Below, one piece after another: positions 16,941-26,042 of a DNA stretch of 64,000 nucleotides. Within the stretch, counting starts at the first letter, position 1; each line of letters begins with the position of its first letter. The stretch comes from CALKAL01 sp051846895. Its GTDB lineage: Bacteria; Bacillota; Bacilli; Bacillales; Alkalibacillaceae. The notes beneath the pieces are model-generated. The model saw only the letters and a program-made list of their open reading frames with translations, searched no databases and had not been told where the DNA came from. The DNA lies in the NCBI GenBank assembly GCA_051846895.1, contig JBPYCQ010000008.1:1-64000 (forward strand). The letters run 5' to 3'. A program made the translations under genes and the position numbers.

Positions 16941-16973
16941 AAAAAAAGACTGACCGAAAAAACAGTCAGCCTC
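16941..16973 (-). terminator. Terminator of the sdh operon
   Basis: GGCTGAC pairs with GTCAGTC on the minus strand, followed by TTTTTTTAT, 20 bases past the sdhB stop. Confidence 0.75.
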
Positions 16974-16992
16974 TTTTTAATATTTTCATAGA

Positions 16993-17760
16993 TTAATTGT
17001 GATAGTCACTGCCAAAGAAGCTCTTAAATGTATGCACCGTTGCTTCACGACCTAATGCTGCAATTGATGTAGTTAGTGGAATACCTTTAGGACAAACTTC
17101 TACACAGTTTTGTGCGTTTCCGCATCCTTGAAGTCCACCTTCACTTAATAAGGCATCCATACGCTCAGATTTATGAAGAGCGCCTGTTGGATGAGCATTA
17201 AATAAACGTACTTGAGATAAAGGTGCAGGTCCAATGAAATTAGAGTTACTATTAACATTTGGACATGCTTCCAAGCAAACACCACAAGTCATACATTTTG
17301 ATAGCTCATATGCCCATTGACGCTTACTTTCAGCCATTCTAGGTCCTGGTCCAATGTCGTATGTCCCATCAATAGGAACCCATGCTTTAACTTTTTTCAG
17401 TGAGTCAAACATACGACTACGATCAACAGCTAAATCACGAATCACTGGAAACGTATGCATCGGTTCTAGCTTTACAGGTTGTTCTAGCTGATCGATAAGA
17501 GCTGTACATGATTGTCTAGGTTTTCCGTTAATCACCATCGAACATGCGCCACAAACTTCTTCCAAACAACCCATTTCCCAATGAACCGGAGTTGTTTCTT
17601 CCCCTTTAGCATTAATCGGATTTCGGCGAATTTCCATTAACGCTGAGATAACGTTCATATTTTTACGATAAGGAATTTGAAATTCCTCTTCGTAGGGCTG
17701 TGAATCTGGGCTATCTTGGCGTTGTATAATCAATCTAATTGTTTTTTGTTCTTCCGCCAT
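16993..17760 (-). CDS. sdhB: Succinate dehydrogenase iron-sulfur subunit
   Basis: A 255-residue subunit passing electrons from FAD to menaquinone. Cluster ligands are visible: CLEEVCGACSMVINGKPRQSC for the 2Fe-2S centre (about 65-85), CMTCGVCLEACP for the 4Fe-4S and CGNAQNCVEVCPKGIPL for the third centre. It is the last gene of sdhCAB. The RBS GGGGGAGG lies upstream of the ATG. Confidence 0.97.
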   Translation of the reverse strand: MAEEQKTIRLIIQRQDSPDSQPYEEEFQIPYRKNMNVISALMEIRRNPINAKGEETTPVHWEMGCLEEVCGACSMVINGKPRQSCTALIDQLEQPVKLEPMHTFPVIRDLAVDRSRMFDSLKKVKAWVPIDGTYDIGPGPRMAESKRQWAYELSKCMTCGVCLEACPNVNSNSNFIGPAPLSQVRLFNAHPTGALHKSERMDALLSEGGLQGCGNAQNCVEVCPKGIPLTTSIAALGREATVHTFKSFFGSDYHN

Positions 17761-17802
17761 GATTGTTTTCCTCCCCCTTAGGATAGATATCTATAACCCT
17801 TT

Positions 17803-19554
17803 TTATTTATTTTTTGAATAATCACGCTTACGAGGCTTGATTAATGATGTATCTACGTCTTCATAAGTAATGTCCGGTCCGTTTGTTTCTGGATTAAATT
17901 TAGCGATTGTAGTTTTGAGCCATTCCTCATCATTACGGTCAGGGAACTCAGGTTTATAATGCGCTCCACGACTTTCGTTACGATTATAGGCTCCGATTGT
18001 GATCACTCGAGCTAATTGTAACATATTTTGTAATTGACGAGTGAACATAACGCTTTGATTACTCCATCTAGACGTATCATTAATATTAACGTCTTTCCAG
18101 CGTTCCATAAGCTCTTGAATTTTTTCATCTGTTTTAAGTAGCTTATCATTTTGACGTACAACCGTAACATTATCTGTCATCCATTCCCCTAGTTCACGGT
18201 GAAGTTGATAAGCATTCTCTTTACCAGATGTCATATTCATGAGACTTTCAAATTTCTCTTCTTCTTCTTTTTTCTTTTGGTCAAATAAATCAGAAGATTG
18301 GTCAACGGCTAATGAATCAAGTCCATCAATGTACTCTATTGCACTTGGACCTGCAACCATTCCACCATAAATACATGATAATAGTGAGTTAGCTCCAAGT
18401 CTATTTGCTCCATGAATTGTGTAGTCACATTCTCCGGCAGCAAAAATACCAGGAATATTAGTCATTTGATTAATATCTACCCATAGACCACCCATAGAAT
18501 AGTGAACCGCAGGGAAGATTTTCATTGGAACTTTACGAGGATCTTCACCAACGAATTTTTCGTAAATTTCAATGATTCCACCTAGTTTAACGTCTAACTC
18601 TTTTGGATCTTTATGCGAAAGGTCTAGGTATACCATGTTTTCCCCATTAATACCTAGTTTCTGATTCACACAAACATCAAAAATTTCACGTGTTGCAATA
18701 TCACGCGGTACTAAGTTACCGTAAGCTGGATATTTCTCTTCTAAGAAGTACCATGGCTTACCATCTTTATATGTCCATACACGTCCACCTTCACCACGTG
18801 CTGATTCACTCATAAGACGTAGTTTATCGTCACCAGGAATAGCTGTTGGGTGAATTTGGATGAATTCTCCATTCGCATAAATCGCACCTTGTTGATAAAG
18901 TGCAGATGCTGCTGAACCAGTATTTATTACAGAGTTCGTGGATTTACCGAAAATAATTCCAGGACCACCTGTTGCAATAATGACTGCATCAGCACTGAAA
19001 ACTTTAATTTCATGACTTGATAAATCTTGAGCAACCACGCCTCGTGAACGCCCTTCTTCATCAAGTACAGCAGATAAAAACTCCCAGCCTTCATATTTAG
19101 TAACTAGTCCGTTAGCTTCGTGTCGACGAACTTGTTCATCTAACGCGTATAACAACTGTTGTCCAGTTGTTGCACCAGCATATGCAGTACGATGGTGTTG
19201 AGTACCACCGAAACGTCTAAAGTCTAGTAAACCTTCAGGGGTGCGGTTAAACATAACCCCCATGCGATCAAGCATGTGAATGATACCAGGAGCTGCTTCA
19301 CACATCGCTTTAACAGGTTCTTGGTTTGCTAAGAAATCCCCACCATATACAGTATCATCAAAATGTTCCCAAGGTGAATCTCCTTCACCTTTCGTATTAA
19401 CAGCACCGTTAATACCACCTTGTGCACATACTGAGTGGGAGCGCTTAACTGGAACTAATGATATCAAATCAACGTGGACACCAGCTTCTGCGACTTTTAT
19501 TGCTGCCATTAAACCAGCTAATCCGCCGCCTACAATAACAACATTTTTACTCAT
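17803..19554 (-). CDS. sdhA: Succinate dehydrogenase flavoprotein subunit
   Basis: A 583-residue catalytic subunit oxidising succinate to fumarate. It shows the FAD-binding start VIVGGGLAGLMAAIK, the flavinylation region HSVCAQGGINGAVNTKGEGDSPWEHFDDTV, the active site HPTAIPGDDKLRLMSESARGEGGRVW and GECDYTIHGANRLGANSLLSC. A GTG four codons upstream also opens the frame, but AAGGGAGTGA is correctly spaced only for the ATG at 19554. It lies between sdhC and sdhB. Confidence 0.97.
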   Translation of the reverse strand: MSKNVVIVGGGLAGLMAAIKVAEAGVHVDLISLVPVKRSHSVCAQGGINGAVNTKGEGDSPWEHFDDTVYGGDFLANQEPVKAMCEAAPGIIHMLDRMGVMFNRTPEGLLDFRRFGGTQHHRTAYAGATTGQQLLYALDEQVRRHEANGLVTKYEGWEFLSAVLDEEGRSRGVVAQDLSSHEIKVFSADAVIIATGGPGIIFGKSTNSVINTGSAASALYQQGAIYANGEFIQIHPTAIPGDDKLRLMSESARGEGGRVWTYKDGKPWYFLEEKYPAYGNLVPRDIATREIFDVCVNQKLGINGENMVYLDLSHKDPKELDVKLGGIIEIYEKFVGEDPRKVPMKIFPAVHYSMGGLWVDINQMTNIPGIFAAGECDYTIHGANRLGANSLLSCIYGGMVAGPSAIEYIDGLDSLAVDQSSDLFDQKKKEEEEKFESLMNMTSGKENAYQLHRELGEWMTDNVTVVRQNDKLLKTDEKIQELMERWKDVNINDTSRWSNQSVMFTRQLQNMLQLARVITIGAYNRNESRGAHYKPEFPDRNDEEWLKTTIAKFNPETNGPDITYEDVDTSLIKPRKRDYSKNK

Positions 19555-19596
19555 AAGTTGATTCACTCCCTTAAAAGTCCGAATTTAAATTTCTTC

Positions 19597-20214
19597 TTAC
19601 CCTTGAACAAAGGCAATTAAAGAAGAAACTCCCATATAAGTGAAAACTAAAAATACCGCGACTGTTACATAAGTAACAATCTTTTGTGATCTTGGTGTAA
19701 CTGTAATACCCCATGTTACAAAGAAAGACCATAAGCCATTAGCAAAGTGGAATACAGTTGACACGACACCAATAATGTAGAACCAGAACATAAATGGTGA
19801 TGATAAAATCGTATTCATAAGATCAAAATTAATTTCAGTTCCGTAAATCGCATTTTGAAGGCGTGTTTCCCATACGTGCCAGAAAATAAAAATCAGTGTA
19901 ATGATGCCCGTTATTCTTTGGAACAAGAACATCCAGTTACGGAAATAAGTATAGCGCATATTATTTGGTTTAGCTGTTAACGCAATATATACTCCATAAA
20001 TTCCATGGAATAAAATTGGTAAATAAATAATGAAAATTTCTAAACCTAAACGTAGTGGTAATCCTTCCATAAATTGAGCAGCTTTGTTAAATGCACCTGG
20101 ACCATATGTAGAGAAATGGTTTACAACTAAGTGCTGCATTAGAAAGATTCCAATTGGGATTACACCTAATAAAGAATGAAGCCTGCGATAAAAGAACTCA
20201 CGGTTTTCCGCCAT
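19597..20214 (-). CDS. sdhC: Succinate dehydrogenase cytochrome b558 subunit
   Basis: A 205-residue membrane anchor with five hydrophobic helices, of the single-anchor dihaem type found in Bacillus. Conserved histidines suited to haem binding occur in RRLHSLLG, MQHLVVNH, LFHGIYG, FWHVWE and VFHFANG. It docks SdhAB to the inner face of the membrane and reduces menaquinone. It is the first gene of the operon, with a strong promoter upstream. Confidence 0.95.
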   Translation of the reverse strand: MAENREFFYRRLHSLLGVIPIGIFLMQHLVVNHFSTYGPGAFNKAAQFMEGLPLRLGLEIFIIYLPILFHGIYGVYIALTAKPNNMRYTYFRNWMFLFQRITGIITLIFIFWHVWETRLQNAIYGTEINFDLMNTILSSPFMFWFYIIGVVSTVFHFANGLWSFFVTWGITVTPRSQKIVTYVTVAVFLVFTYMGVSSLIAFVQG

Positions 20215-20287
20215 GTGTTACCCCCCTCATCTCATGTAAAAGTCTTTATCATTTAATCATTATAAAAAAGTAAACATGACAAATAAT

Positions 20288-20316
20288 ATTGTACGCCTAT
20301 CCTCATACAGCGTCAA
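20288..20316 (-). promoter_or_regulatory. Sigma-A promoter of sdhCAB
   Basis: On the minus strand, TTGACG, 17 bases, TACAAT, about 74 bases upstream of sdhC. Confidence 0.75.
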
Positions 20317-20363
20317 GGAAACTTAATAACAATATGCCAATGTTTTGACATATTTCTACTAAA

Positions 20364-22160
20364 TTATTGTTCGTCATCCTCTTGATTTGTATTCTTAAAA
20401 TATTTTCGTATATTTTCTGCGACATTAAGAGGGATTCCTAATTTACTTATTTCTTCTTCATCAGCTAATTTTATTTGTTCTATTGAGCCAAAATGCTGAA
20501 TTAATAAACGCTTTCTTTTAGGGCCAATCCCATCTATTTCATCTAAGCTGGATTGAAAGGCTGTTTTTCCTCTAAGCTGACGATGAAACGTTATAGCAAA
20601 TCGATGGACTTCATCTTGAATACGTTGAATTAAATAAAACGTTTGATCGTTACGTTTTAACGGGACTGGTTCAGGTGGTTCACCATATAAAAGTTCACTC
20701 GTCTTATGTTTATCATCTTTAGCTAAACCACATAAAGGAATGTCTAACCCCAACTCATTTTCTAATACATCTTTCGCAGCTGATATCTGACCTTTAGAAC
20801 CGTCTACCATGATTAAATCAGGTAGAGGCAGCTCTTCTTTTAATACCCGTGTGTACCTTCTTCTAATCACTTCTCGCATCGTTTCATAATCATCTGGTGA
20901 TGAAACTGTCTTAATTTTATACTTTCGGTATTCACTCTTTTTAGGTTTACCGTCGATGAAAACAACCATCGCAGATACTGGATTAGTCCCTTGAATATTT
21001 GAGTTATCAAATGCTTCAATTCTGTGTGGGGTTTCAACATTTAGAATATCGCCTAATTTTTCAACTGCTTTGATTGTTCGCTCTTCATCCTGCTCGATTA
21101 AAGAGAACTTTTCTTTAAGTGCTATTTTCGCATTTTCCATTGCTAGTTCAACGAGATCCTTTTTCTTGCCTCTAAATGGTGTTTTTACACTTGTTTCTAA
21201 TACTTTTTCTAATAAATCATGATCAGTCCCAACAGGTACAAATACTTCCTTTGGCTCAATATGATTGGCATGTGAATAAAATCGTACGACATAGCTAACA
21301 AATGACTCTTTAGCGTCGTTATAAAATGGAAAAATGGATACGTCACGCTCAATTAATTTTCCTTGTCTAATGAAAAATACTTGTACGCACATCCAGCCTT
21401 TATCATAAGCATACCCAAAAACATCACGATCTGTTAAGTCTTGAAGATCCATTTTTTGCTTCTCCATGACAGCTTCTATATGTTCAATAAGATCGCGATA
21501 TTCTTTAGCGCGTTCAAAATCAAGCTGTTCAGCACTGTGCCTCATTTTTTCTGAAAGCTCTTTTTTAATCTCTTGATGACCACCATTTAAAAATTGAGTA
21601 ATCTTTTGAACAAGTTGATCATTTGTTTCCTTACTAATAGGATATTCACAAGGACCCAAACATTGATGAATATGATAATAAAGACATACCCTCTTAGGCA
21701 TCACATTGCATTTTCTAAGCGGATACAAACGATCAAGTAATTTTTTAGTTTCTCGAGCAGCAAATACATTTGTATACGGACCAAAGTACTTTGCTTTATC
21801 TTTTTTAACATTTCTTGTTACTAAAAGCCGGGGGTGCTCTTCGTTTGTAATTTTTAAAAAAGGATAACTCTTATCATCCTTTAGCATCACATTATATTTA
21901 GGGTCATATTTTTTAATTAAATTCATTTCCAAAATGAGAGCTTCCATTTCTGAAGAAGTAACAATGTATTCAAAATCGGCAATTTCATTAACAAGTCTTT
22001 GTGTTTTTAGATCGTTCGCACCAGTAAAATATGAGCGAACTCTATTTTTTAACAGTTTTGATTTACCGACGTAAATAACTTCATTCTTTTTATTCTTCAT
22101 CAAATAACAACCTGGTTTATCAGGTAAAATTGCTAGTTTATCTTTTAAATGCTCGGCCAT
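20364..22160 (-). CDS. uvrC: Excinuclease ABC subunit C
   Basis: A 598-residue UvrC of normal length that makes both incisions in nucleotide excision repair. The GIY-YIG nuclease is at the N-terminus (PGCYLMKNKKNEVIYVGKSK). A Cys-rich spot follows (CNVMPKRVCLYYHIHQCLGPCEYP), then a UVR motif (LDFERAKEYRDLIEHIEAV, UvrB contact), the RNase H-like second nuclease (EAFDNSNIQGTNPVSAMVVF, LIMVDGSKGQ) and a C-terminal helix-hairpin-helix. The frame opens 5 codons earlier at TTG, but GGGGGTG fits the ATG at 22160. Confidence 0.97.
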   Translation of the reverse strand: MAEHLKDKLAILPDKPGCYLMKNKKNEVIYVGKSKLLKNRVRSYFTGANDLKTQRLVNEIADFEYIVTSSEMEALILEMNLIKKYDPKYNVMLKDDKSYPFLKITNEEHPRLLVTRNVKKDKAKYFGPYTNVFAARETKKLLDRLYPLRKCNVMPKRVCLYYHIHQCLGPCEYPISKETNDQLVQKITQFLNGGHQEIKKELSEKMRHSAEQLDFERAKEYRDLIEHIEAVMEKQKMDLQDLTDRDVFGYAYDKGWMCVQVFFIRQGKLIERDVSIFPFYNDAKESFVSYVVRFYSHANHIEPKEVFVPVGTDHDLLEKVLETSVKTPFRGKKKDLVELAMENAKIALKEKFSLIEQDEERTIKAVEKLGDILNVETPHRIEAFDNSNIQGTNPVSAMVVFIDGKPKKSEYRKYKIKTVSSPDDYETMREVIRRRYTRVLKEELPLPDLIMVDGSKGQISAAKDVLENELGLDIPLCGLAKDDKHKTSELLYGEPPEPVPLKRNDQTFYLIQRIQDEVHRFAITFHRQLRGKTAFQSSLDEIDGIGPKRKRLLIQHFGSIEQIKLADEEEISKLGIPLNVAENIRKYFKNTNQEDDEQ

Positions 22161-22220
22161 ACCCATCACCCCCAAACAAGCTCTTTATCTCTATTTTATC
22201 ATGTACTAACTTTAAACAAA

Positions 22221-22257
22221 AAATAATGAGCCAACTCCGAGAGCTAGCTCATTATTT
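22221..22257 (-). terminator. Terminator of trxA
   Basis: AAATAATGAGC pairs with GCTCATTATTT and is followed by T's, immediately after the trxA stop. Confidence 0.85.
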
Positions 22258-22259
22258 AA

Positions 22260-22574
22260 TTATGCATTTTTATTAATAAATTGTACTAAAGCATCTTTTG
22301 GTTGGTAGCCCATTGCTTGGTCTACTTTTTCTCCATCTTTAAATAAAATAAGAGTCGGGATACTCATAACACCAAATTTTTGAGCTGTTTCTTGATTTTC
22401 GTCAACATCTAGTTTAACTATTTTAACTTTATCTCCCATTTCGGCATCGACTTCCTCTAAAACAGGAGCGATCATTTTACAAGGTCCACACCATGTTGCC
22501 CAGAAGTCTACTAATACTAAGCCTTCTGATACTTCTTCATTAAATGTTTGATCAGTTGCATTTACAATAGCCAT
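22260..22574 (-). CDS. trxA: Thioredoxin
   Basis: A 104-residue thioredoxin with the redox-active WCGPCK motif at about 28-33 and the cis-proline loop MSIPT near 73. It reduces cytoplasmic disulfides and serves ribonucleotide reductase. RBS AGGAGG is upstream. It stands between etfA and uvrC as in B. subtilis, with its own terminator. Confidence 0.98.
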   Translation of the reverse strand: MAIVNATDQTFNEEVSEGLVLVDFWATWCGPCKMIAPVLEEVDAEMGDKVKIVKLDVDENQETAQKFGVMSIPTLILFKDGEKVDQAMGYQPKDALVQFINKNA

Positions 22575-22760
22575 TTACTTTCCTCCTAATAATCAATTTC
22601 ATTATTAGTATATCACGTCAATGTTTTTTCTTTCCAATAGTTTGTTTATGCGTTGAGTGAGATATTCGTTCATCAAATATTAGAGATTCAAAACACGAAT
22701 TGTAAAAAATAACCATCAGATTAATTGTTAGGATAGTATATTCATCGTCTTGCTATAAAG

Positions 22761-22791
22761 AAAGCTCCACGCTATATGTGCGGGGAGCTTT
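22761..22791 (-). terminator. Terminator of the fadR-etfA operon
   Basis: AAAGCTCCCCGC pairs with GCGTGGAGCTTT around a 7-base loop and is followed by a T-rich tract. It begins 3 bases after the etfA stop. Confidence 0.85.
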
Positions 22792-22794
22792 CGA

Positions 22795-23760
22795 TTATAA
22801 ACCTTTTAAAGCTTTTAATTCTTCAGTTAGTTTTGGTACAACATCGAATAAGTCACCAACAATACCGTAGTCAGCTACATTAAAAATGTTTGCTTCTGGG
22901 TCTTTATTGATAGCTACTATCACTTTAGAGTTTGACATACCAGCTAAGTGCTGAATAGCTCCTGAGATTCCACAAGCGATGTACAAATCTGGTGTAACCA
23001 CTTTACCTGTTTGCCCAATTTGTAATGAATAATCACAATATCCTGCATCACAAGCACCACGTGAAGCACCAACAGCGGCACCTAATACTTCGGCTAATTC
23101 ATATAATGGTTTAAAGCCTTCTTCACTCTTAACTCCACGTCCACCTGCAACGATAATGTTTGCTTCAGAAAGATCAACACCTTCAGTAGCTTTACGGATG
23201 ACTTCTTTTATGACTGTGCGTAAATCTTTAATGTCAACATCAACTGATTTAACATCACCTGAACGACTGTCATCTTTTTCTAAAGGAGCGATGTTGTTAG
23301 GTCTAATTGTAATAAAGGTTAGCCCATCTTTCACTTTCTTCTTCTCAAAAGCTTTACCTGAATAGATTGGACGTACAAATGTTGCATCGTCTTCAATATC
23401 AGTTACATCAGAGATTAATCCACTATCTAATTTACTAGCTAAACGTGGTGATAAATCTTTTCCAACTGATGTATGTCCGATAACAATCCCGTCCGGATCT
23501 TCTTCACTAATAATTGCCATAGCTGCTTGTGTGAAACCGTCTGAAGTATAGTTAACTAAGTTACTATTAGCTACAGTAACAGCTCTATCAGCACCATATT
23601 TAATCATTTCATTTGCTAAGTCTTCTAAGTTATTTTCACCTAAAACAACAGCAACAACTTCAGCACTGTCATCGAATTTTTTTGCAGCTGCAATTGTTTC
23701 AAAGGATACATTACGTAATTCCCCGTCTTTTAACTCTGCGAATGCTAATATTTTACTCAT
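22795..23760 (-). CDS. etfA: Electron transfer flavoprotein alpha subunit
   Basis: A 321-residue subunit of the FAD-containing EtfAB dimer that takes electrons from acyl-CoA dehydrogenases. The C-terminal FAD domain shows VAGGRGVKSEEGFKPLYELAEVLGAAVGASRGACDAGY and the ETF-alpha signature LYIACGISGAIQHLAGMSNSKVIVAINKDPEANIF. It ends the fadR-fadB-etfB-etfA unit. Confidence 0.97.
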   Translation of the reverse strand: MSKILAFAELKDGELRNVSFETIAAAKKFDDSAEVVAVVLGENNLEDLANEMIKYGADRAVTVANSNLVNYTSDGFTQAAMAIISEEDPDGIVIGHTSVGKDLSPRLASKLDSGLISDVTDIEDDATFVRPIYSGKAFEKKKVKDGLTFITIRPNNIAPLEKDDSRSGDVKSVDVDIKDLRTVIKEVIRKATEGVDLSEANIIVAGGRGVKSEEGFKPLYELAEVLGAAVGASRGACDAGYCDYSLQIGQTGKVVTPDLYIACGISGAIQHLAGMSNSKVIVAINKDPEANIFNVADYGIVGDLFDVVPKLTEELKALKGL

Positions 23761-23787
23761 GTATATTCTCCTTTCTACACCTGGTTC

Positions 23788-24561
23788 TTAAAGTACTTTT
23801 GCTTCTGTTCTTAATAACTGAACAAGTTCTTTCACTTGATCGTCAATTTCGCCTTCTAACACTTTACCTGCTTCTTTTTCAGGTGGAAGGAAAACTTCAA
23901 CTGTTTCTGTTTTCGCTTCTACATCATCTTCATCTAAATCTAAATCATCTAACTCAAGCTCTTCTAAAGGTTTTTTCTTCGCTTTCATAATACCTGGTAA
24001 TGATGGGTAACGTGGTTCGTTTAAACCTTGTTGACATGTGACAAGAAGAGGTAAAGATGTTTCGATTTTTTCAACATCACCTTCTACGTCTTTATCAATC
24101 TTAACTGTGTCACCATCAATTTCTAAAGCTGTAATAGTCGTCACATAAGGAATGTCTAATTTATCAGCAAGTCTTGGCCCTACTTGACCACTTGCATTAT
24201 CTATAGCAACGTTACCAGCTAAAATAATGTCATACTCTTTATCTTTAAAAAATGCTTCTAAAATACGAACTGTTGAATATTGATCTCCATCTTCTAAATC
24301 ATCTTCAACATTAATGAGCACAGCTTTATCAGCACCCATCGCTAAAGCTGTACGAAGCTGACTTTCTGAGTCTTCTTCGCCTACTGTTACAACCGTAACC
24401 TCTCCTCCGTGTTCGTCACGAAGTTTAATAGCTTCCTCAACAGCATACTCATCATATGGATTAATGATGAATTCTGCACCTTCTTCTTCGATAACTCCCC
24501 CATTAATTTGAATCTTTTCTTCAGTGTCAAATGTTCTTTTCAATAGTACATAAATGTTCAT
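23788..24561 (-). CDS. etfB: Electron transfer flavoprotein beta subunit
   Basis: A 257-residue ETF beta subunit, partner of EtfA. It starts MNIYVLLKRTFDTEEKI and contains the family signature region VACQQ-like LLVTCQQGLNEPRYPSLPGIMKAKKKPLEE. An acidic stretch follows (LELDDLDLDEDDVEAKTE). The spacing to etfA (27 bases) and fadB (18 bases) supports one transcript. Confidence 0.97.
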   Translation of the reverse strand: MNIYVLLKRTFDTEEKIQINGGVIEEEGAEFIINPYDEYAVEEAIKLRDEHGGEVTVVTVGEEDSESQLRTALAMGADKAVLINVEDDLEDGDQYSTVRILEAFFKDKEYDIILAGNVAIDNASGQVGPRLADKLDIPYVTTITALEIDGDTVKIDKDVEGDVEKIETSLPLLVTCQQGLNEPRYPSLPGIMKAKKKPLEELELDDLDLDEDDVEAKTETVEVFLPPEKEAGKVLEGEIDDQVKELVQLLRTEAKVL

Positions 24562-24579
24562 GGGATTACCTCCTTATTT

Positions 24580-25353
24580 CTATTTGTCTTTAAAATTAGG
24601 CTTTCTTTTTTCTATAAAGGCTTGAATTCCCTCTTTTGCATCTTCATTACCAAATACTTTTCCAAATTCCTCAGCTTCTTTTTCAACACCTTGCTGAAAC
24701 TGGGAAGTGTGGGCGTATGGTAAAAGTTTCATAACAGCTCGAATGGATGGGCCACTTTTTGATGCGAATTTCTTCGCTAACTCCATAGTGAACTCATCTA
24801 ATTGATCTTCCTCAACGGCATGATTTGCTAAACCAAAAGCAGCTGCGTCTTCTCCAGAAATGGGTTCTCCAGATAAAATCATTTCATAAGCTTTTGGAAG
24901 TCCAACATACCTTGGCAGTCGCTGTGAACCTGCAAAACCAGGAATGATACCTAAATTTAGTTCAGGTAAGCCTAATTTAGCAGATTTCGTAACAATCCTA
25001 ACATGGCATGACATTGCTAATTCTAAGCCCCCACCAAGTGCGGCGCCATGAATAGATGCAATGACAGGAATATGAAAATGCTCAATTCTATTAAATAATT
25101 CTTGACCTTTTTTTGCAAGTGATGCATAGTCACTTTCATTCTGTAAGGAGGTGAATTCTTTAATATCTGCCCCTGCAGAAAAGAAACGTCCTTCACCTTT
25201 TAATACTAATGCTTTAACCGATTCATCTTTTTCTACTTCATCGAGAACTTTTGATAAATCTAGTAAAATACCAGATGAAAGGGCATTAGCTGGCGGGCTA
25301 TTAATAATAACAGTTGCTATATGTTTCTCTTTACTCCATGTAAGATGCTTCAT
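24580..25353 (-). CDS. fadB: Enoyl-CoA hydratase
   Basis: A 257-residue crotonase-family protein. The oxyanion-hole regions GRFFSAGADIKEF (about 59) and HGAALGGGLELAMSCHVRI (about 103), and the catalytic Glu region LPELNLGIIPGFAGSQRLPR, are all present, so it should hydrate 2-enoyl-CoA in beta-oxidation. It sits between fadR and etfB as in the B. subtilis fadR regulon. Confidence 0.93.
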   Translation of the reverse strand: MKHLTWSKEKHIATVIINSPPANALSSGILLDLSKVLDEVEKDESVKALVLKGEGRFFSAGADIKEFTSLQNESDYASLAKKGQELFNRIEHFHIPVIASIHGAALGGGLELAMSCHVRIVTKSAKLGLPELNLGIIPGFAGSQRLPRYVGLPKAYEMILSGEPISGEDAAAFGLANHAVEEDQLDEFTMELAKKFASKSGPSIRAVMKLLPYAHTSQFQQGVEKEAEEFGKVFGNEDAKEGIQAFIEKRKPNFKDK

Positions 25354-25365
25354 TATGACAACTCC

Positions 25366-25953
25366 TTACTTATGTTTTTTTAGTCCATTAGATATGATAA
25401 AATGAACTTCTTTTGCCTGTGAGACGAGATCATATTTTTGTTCTTTCATTACCCAGTTTGTTACAATTTCATCTAATGTTCCAAAAATCATTTGTCTTAC
25501 TAATCTAACGTTCAAATGTTCATGGAAAGTTCCTTCGTTCATCCCTTCAGTTAGAACTTCATCAACTATTTTTAAATAACGTCTTAAAACTTCATTTATT
25601 TTCAAACGTAAATGTTTATTAGATTGTCTTAACTCTAGCTGAGTAACAATTGCTAATTTTGGATCTTCTGAAAGTTGTCGAAAATGCATTTCAATTAGAG
25701 TAAGAAGCTTTAAGTCTGCATTCTCTTTCTCTTTAGTTGCTTCTTCGATTCGTTCAATGAACTGTCCCATTTTCTCCTGAAATAACGAAATTAATATATC
25801 TTCTTTATTTTTAAAATATAAATATATCGTCCCATCGGCTACACCCGCCACTTTCGCTATTTTTGATACTTGCGAATGATGATAGCCGTTTTCAGCTATA
25901 ACTTCTACAGCTGCATCTAATATTTGTTTGTATTTAGGTTTATTTTTTTTCAT
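25366..25953 (-). CDS. fadR: TetR-type fatty-acid degradation repressor FadR
   Basis: A 195-residue TetR-family protein. The helix-turn-helix is at about 10-55 (KQILDAAVEVIAENGYHHSQVSKIAKVAGVADGTIYLYFKNKEDIL). The C-terminal domain binds the inducer, long-chain acyl-CoA in B. subtilis FadR. It is the first gene of fadR-fadB-etfB-etfA, 12 bases before fadB. A perfect FadR-type operator lies 25 bases upstream, so it should repress itself. Confidence 0.94.
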   Translation of the reverse strand: MKKNKPKYKQILDAAVEVIAENGYHHSQVSKIAKVAGVADGTIYLYFKNKEDILISLFQEKMGQFIERIEEATKEKENADLKLLTLIEMHFRQLSEDPKLAIVTQLELRQSNKHLRLKINEVLRRYLKIVDEVLTEGMNEGTFHEHLNVRLVRQMIFGTLDEIVTNWVMKEQKYDLVSQAKEVHFIISNGLKKHK

Positions 25954-25977
25954 AGTATCTTGCTCCTAAACTATAAC

Positions 25978-25995
25978 TGAATGAACGGTCATTCA
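25978..25995 (-). promoter_or_regulatory. FadR operator
   Basis: TGAATGAACGGTCATTCA, an 18-base site with perfect 7-base inverted arms, matches the recalled B. subtilis FadR consensus TGAATGANTANTCATTCA. A -10-like TATAGT at 25970-25975 on the minus strand lies just downstream, so bound FadR would cover the promoter. Confidence 0.88.
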
Positions 25996-26042
25996 TATTT
26001 CATGATACTCATTAATCACTATCGTGTCAACTAAAAAATCCA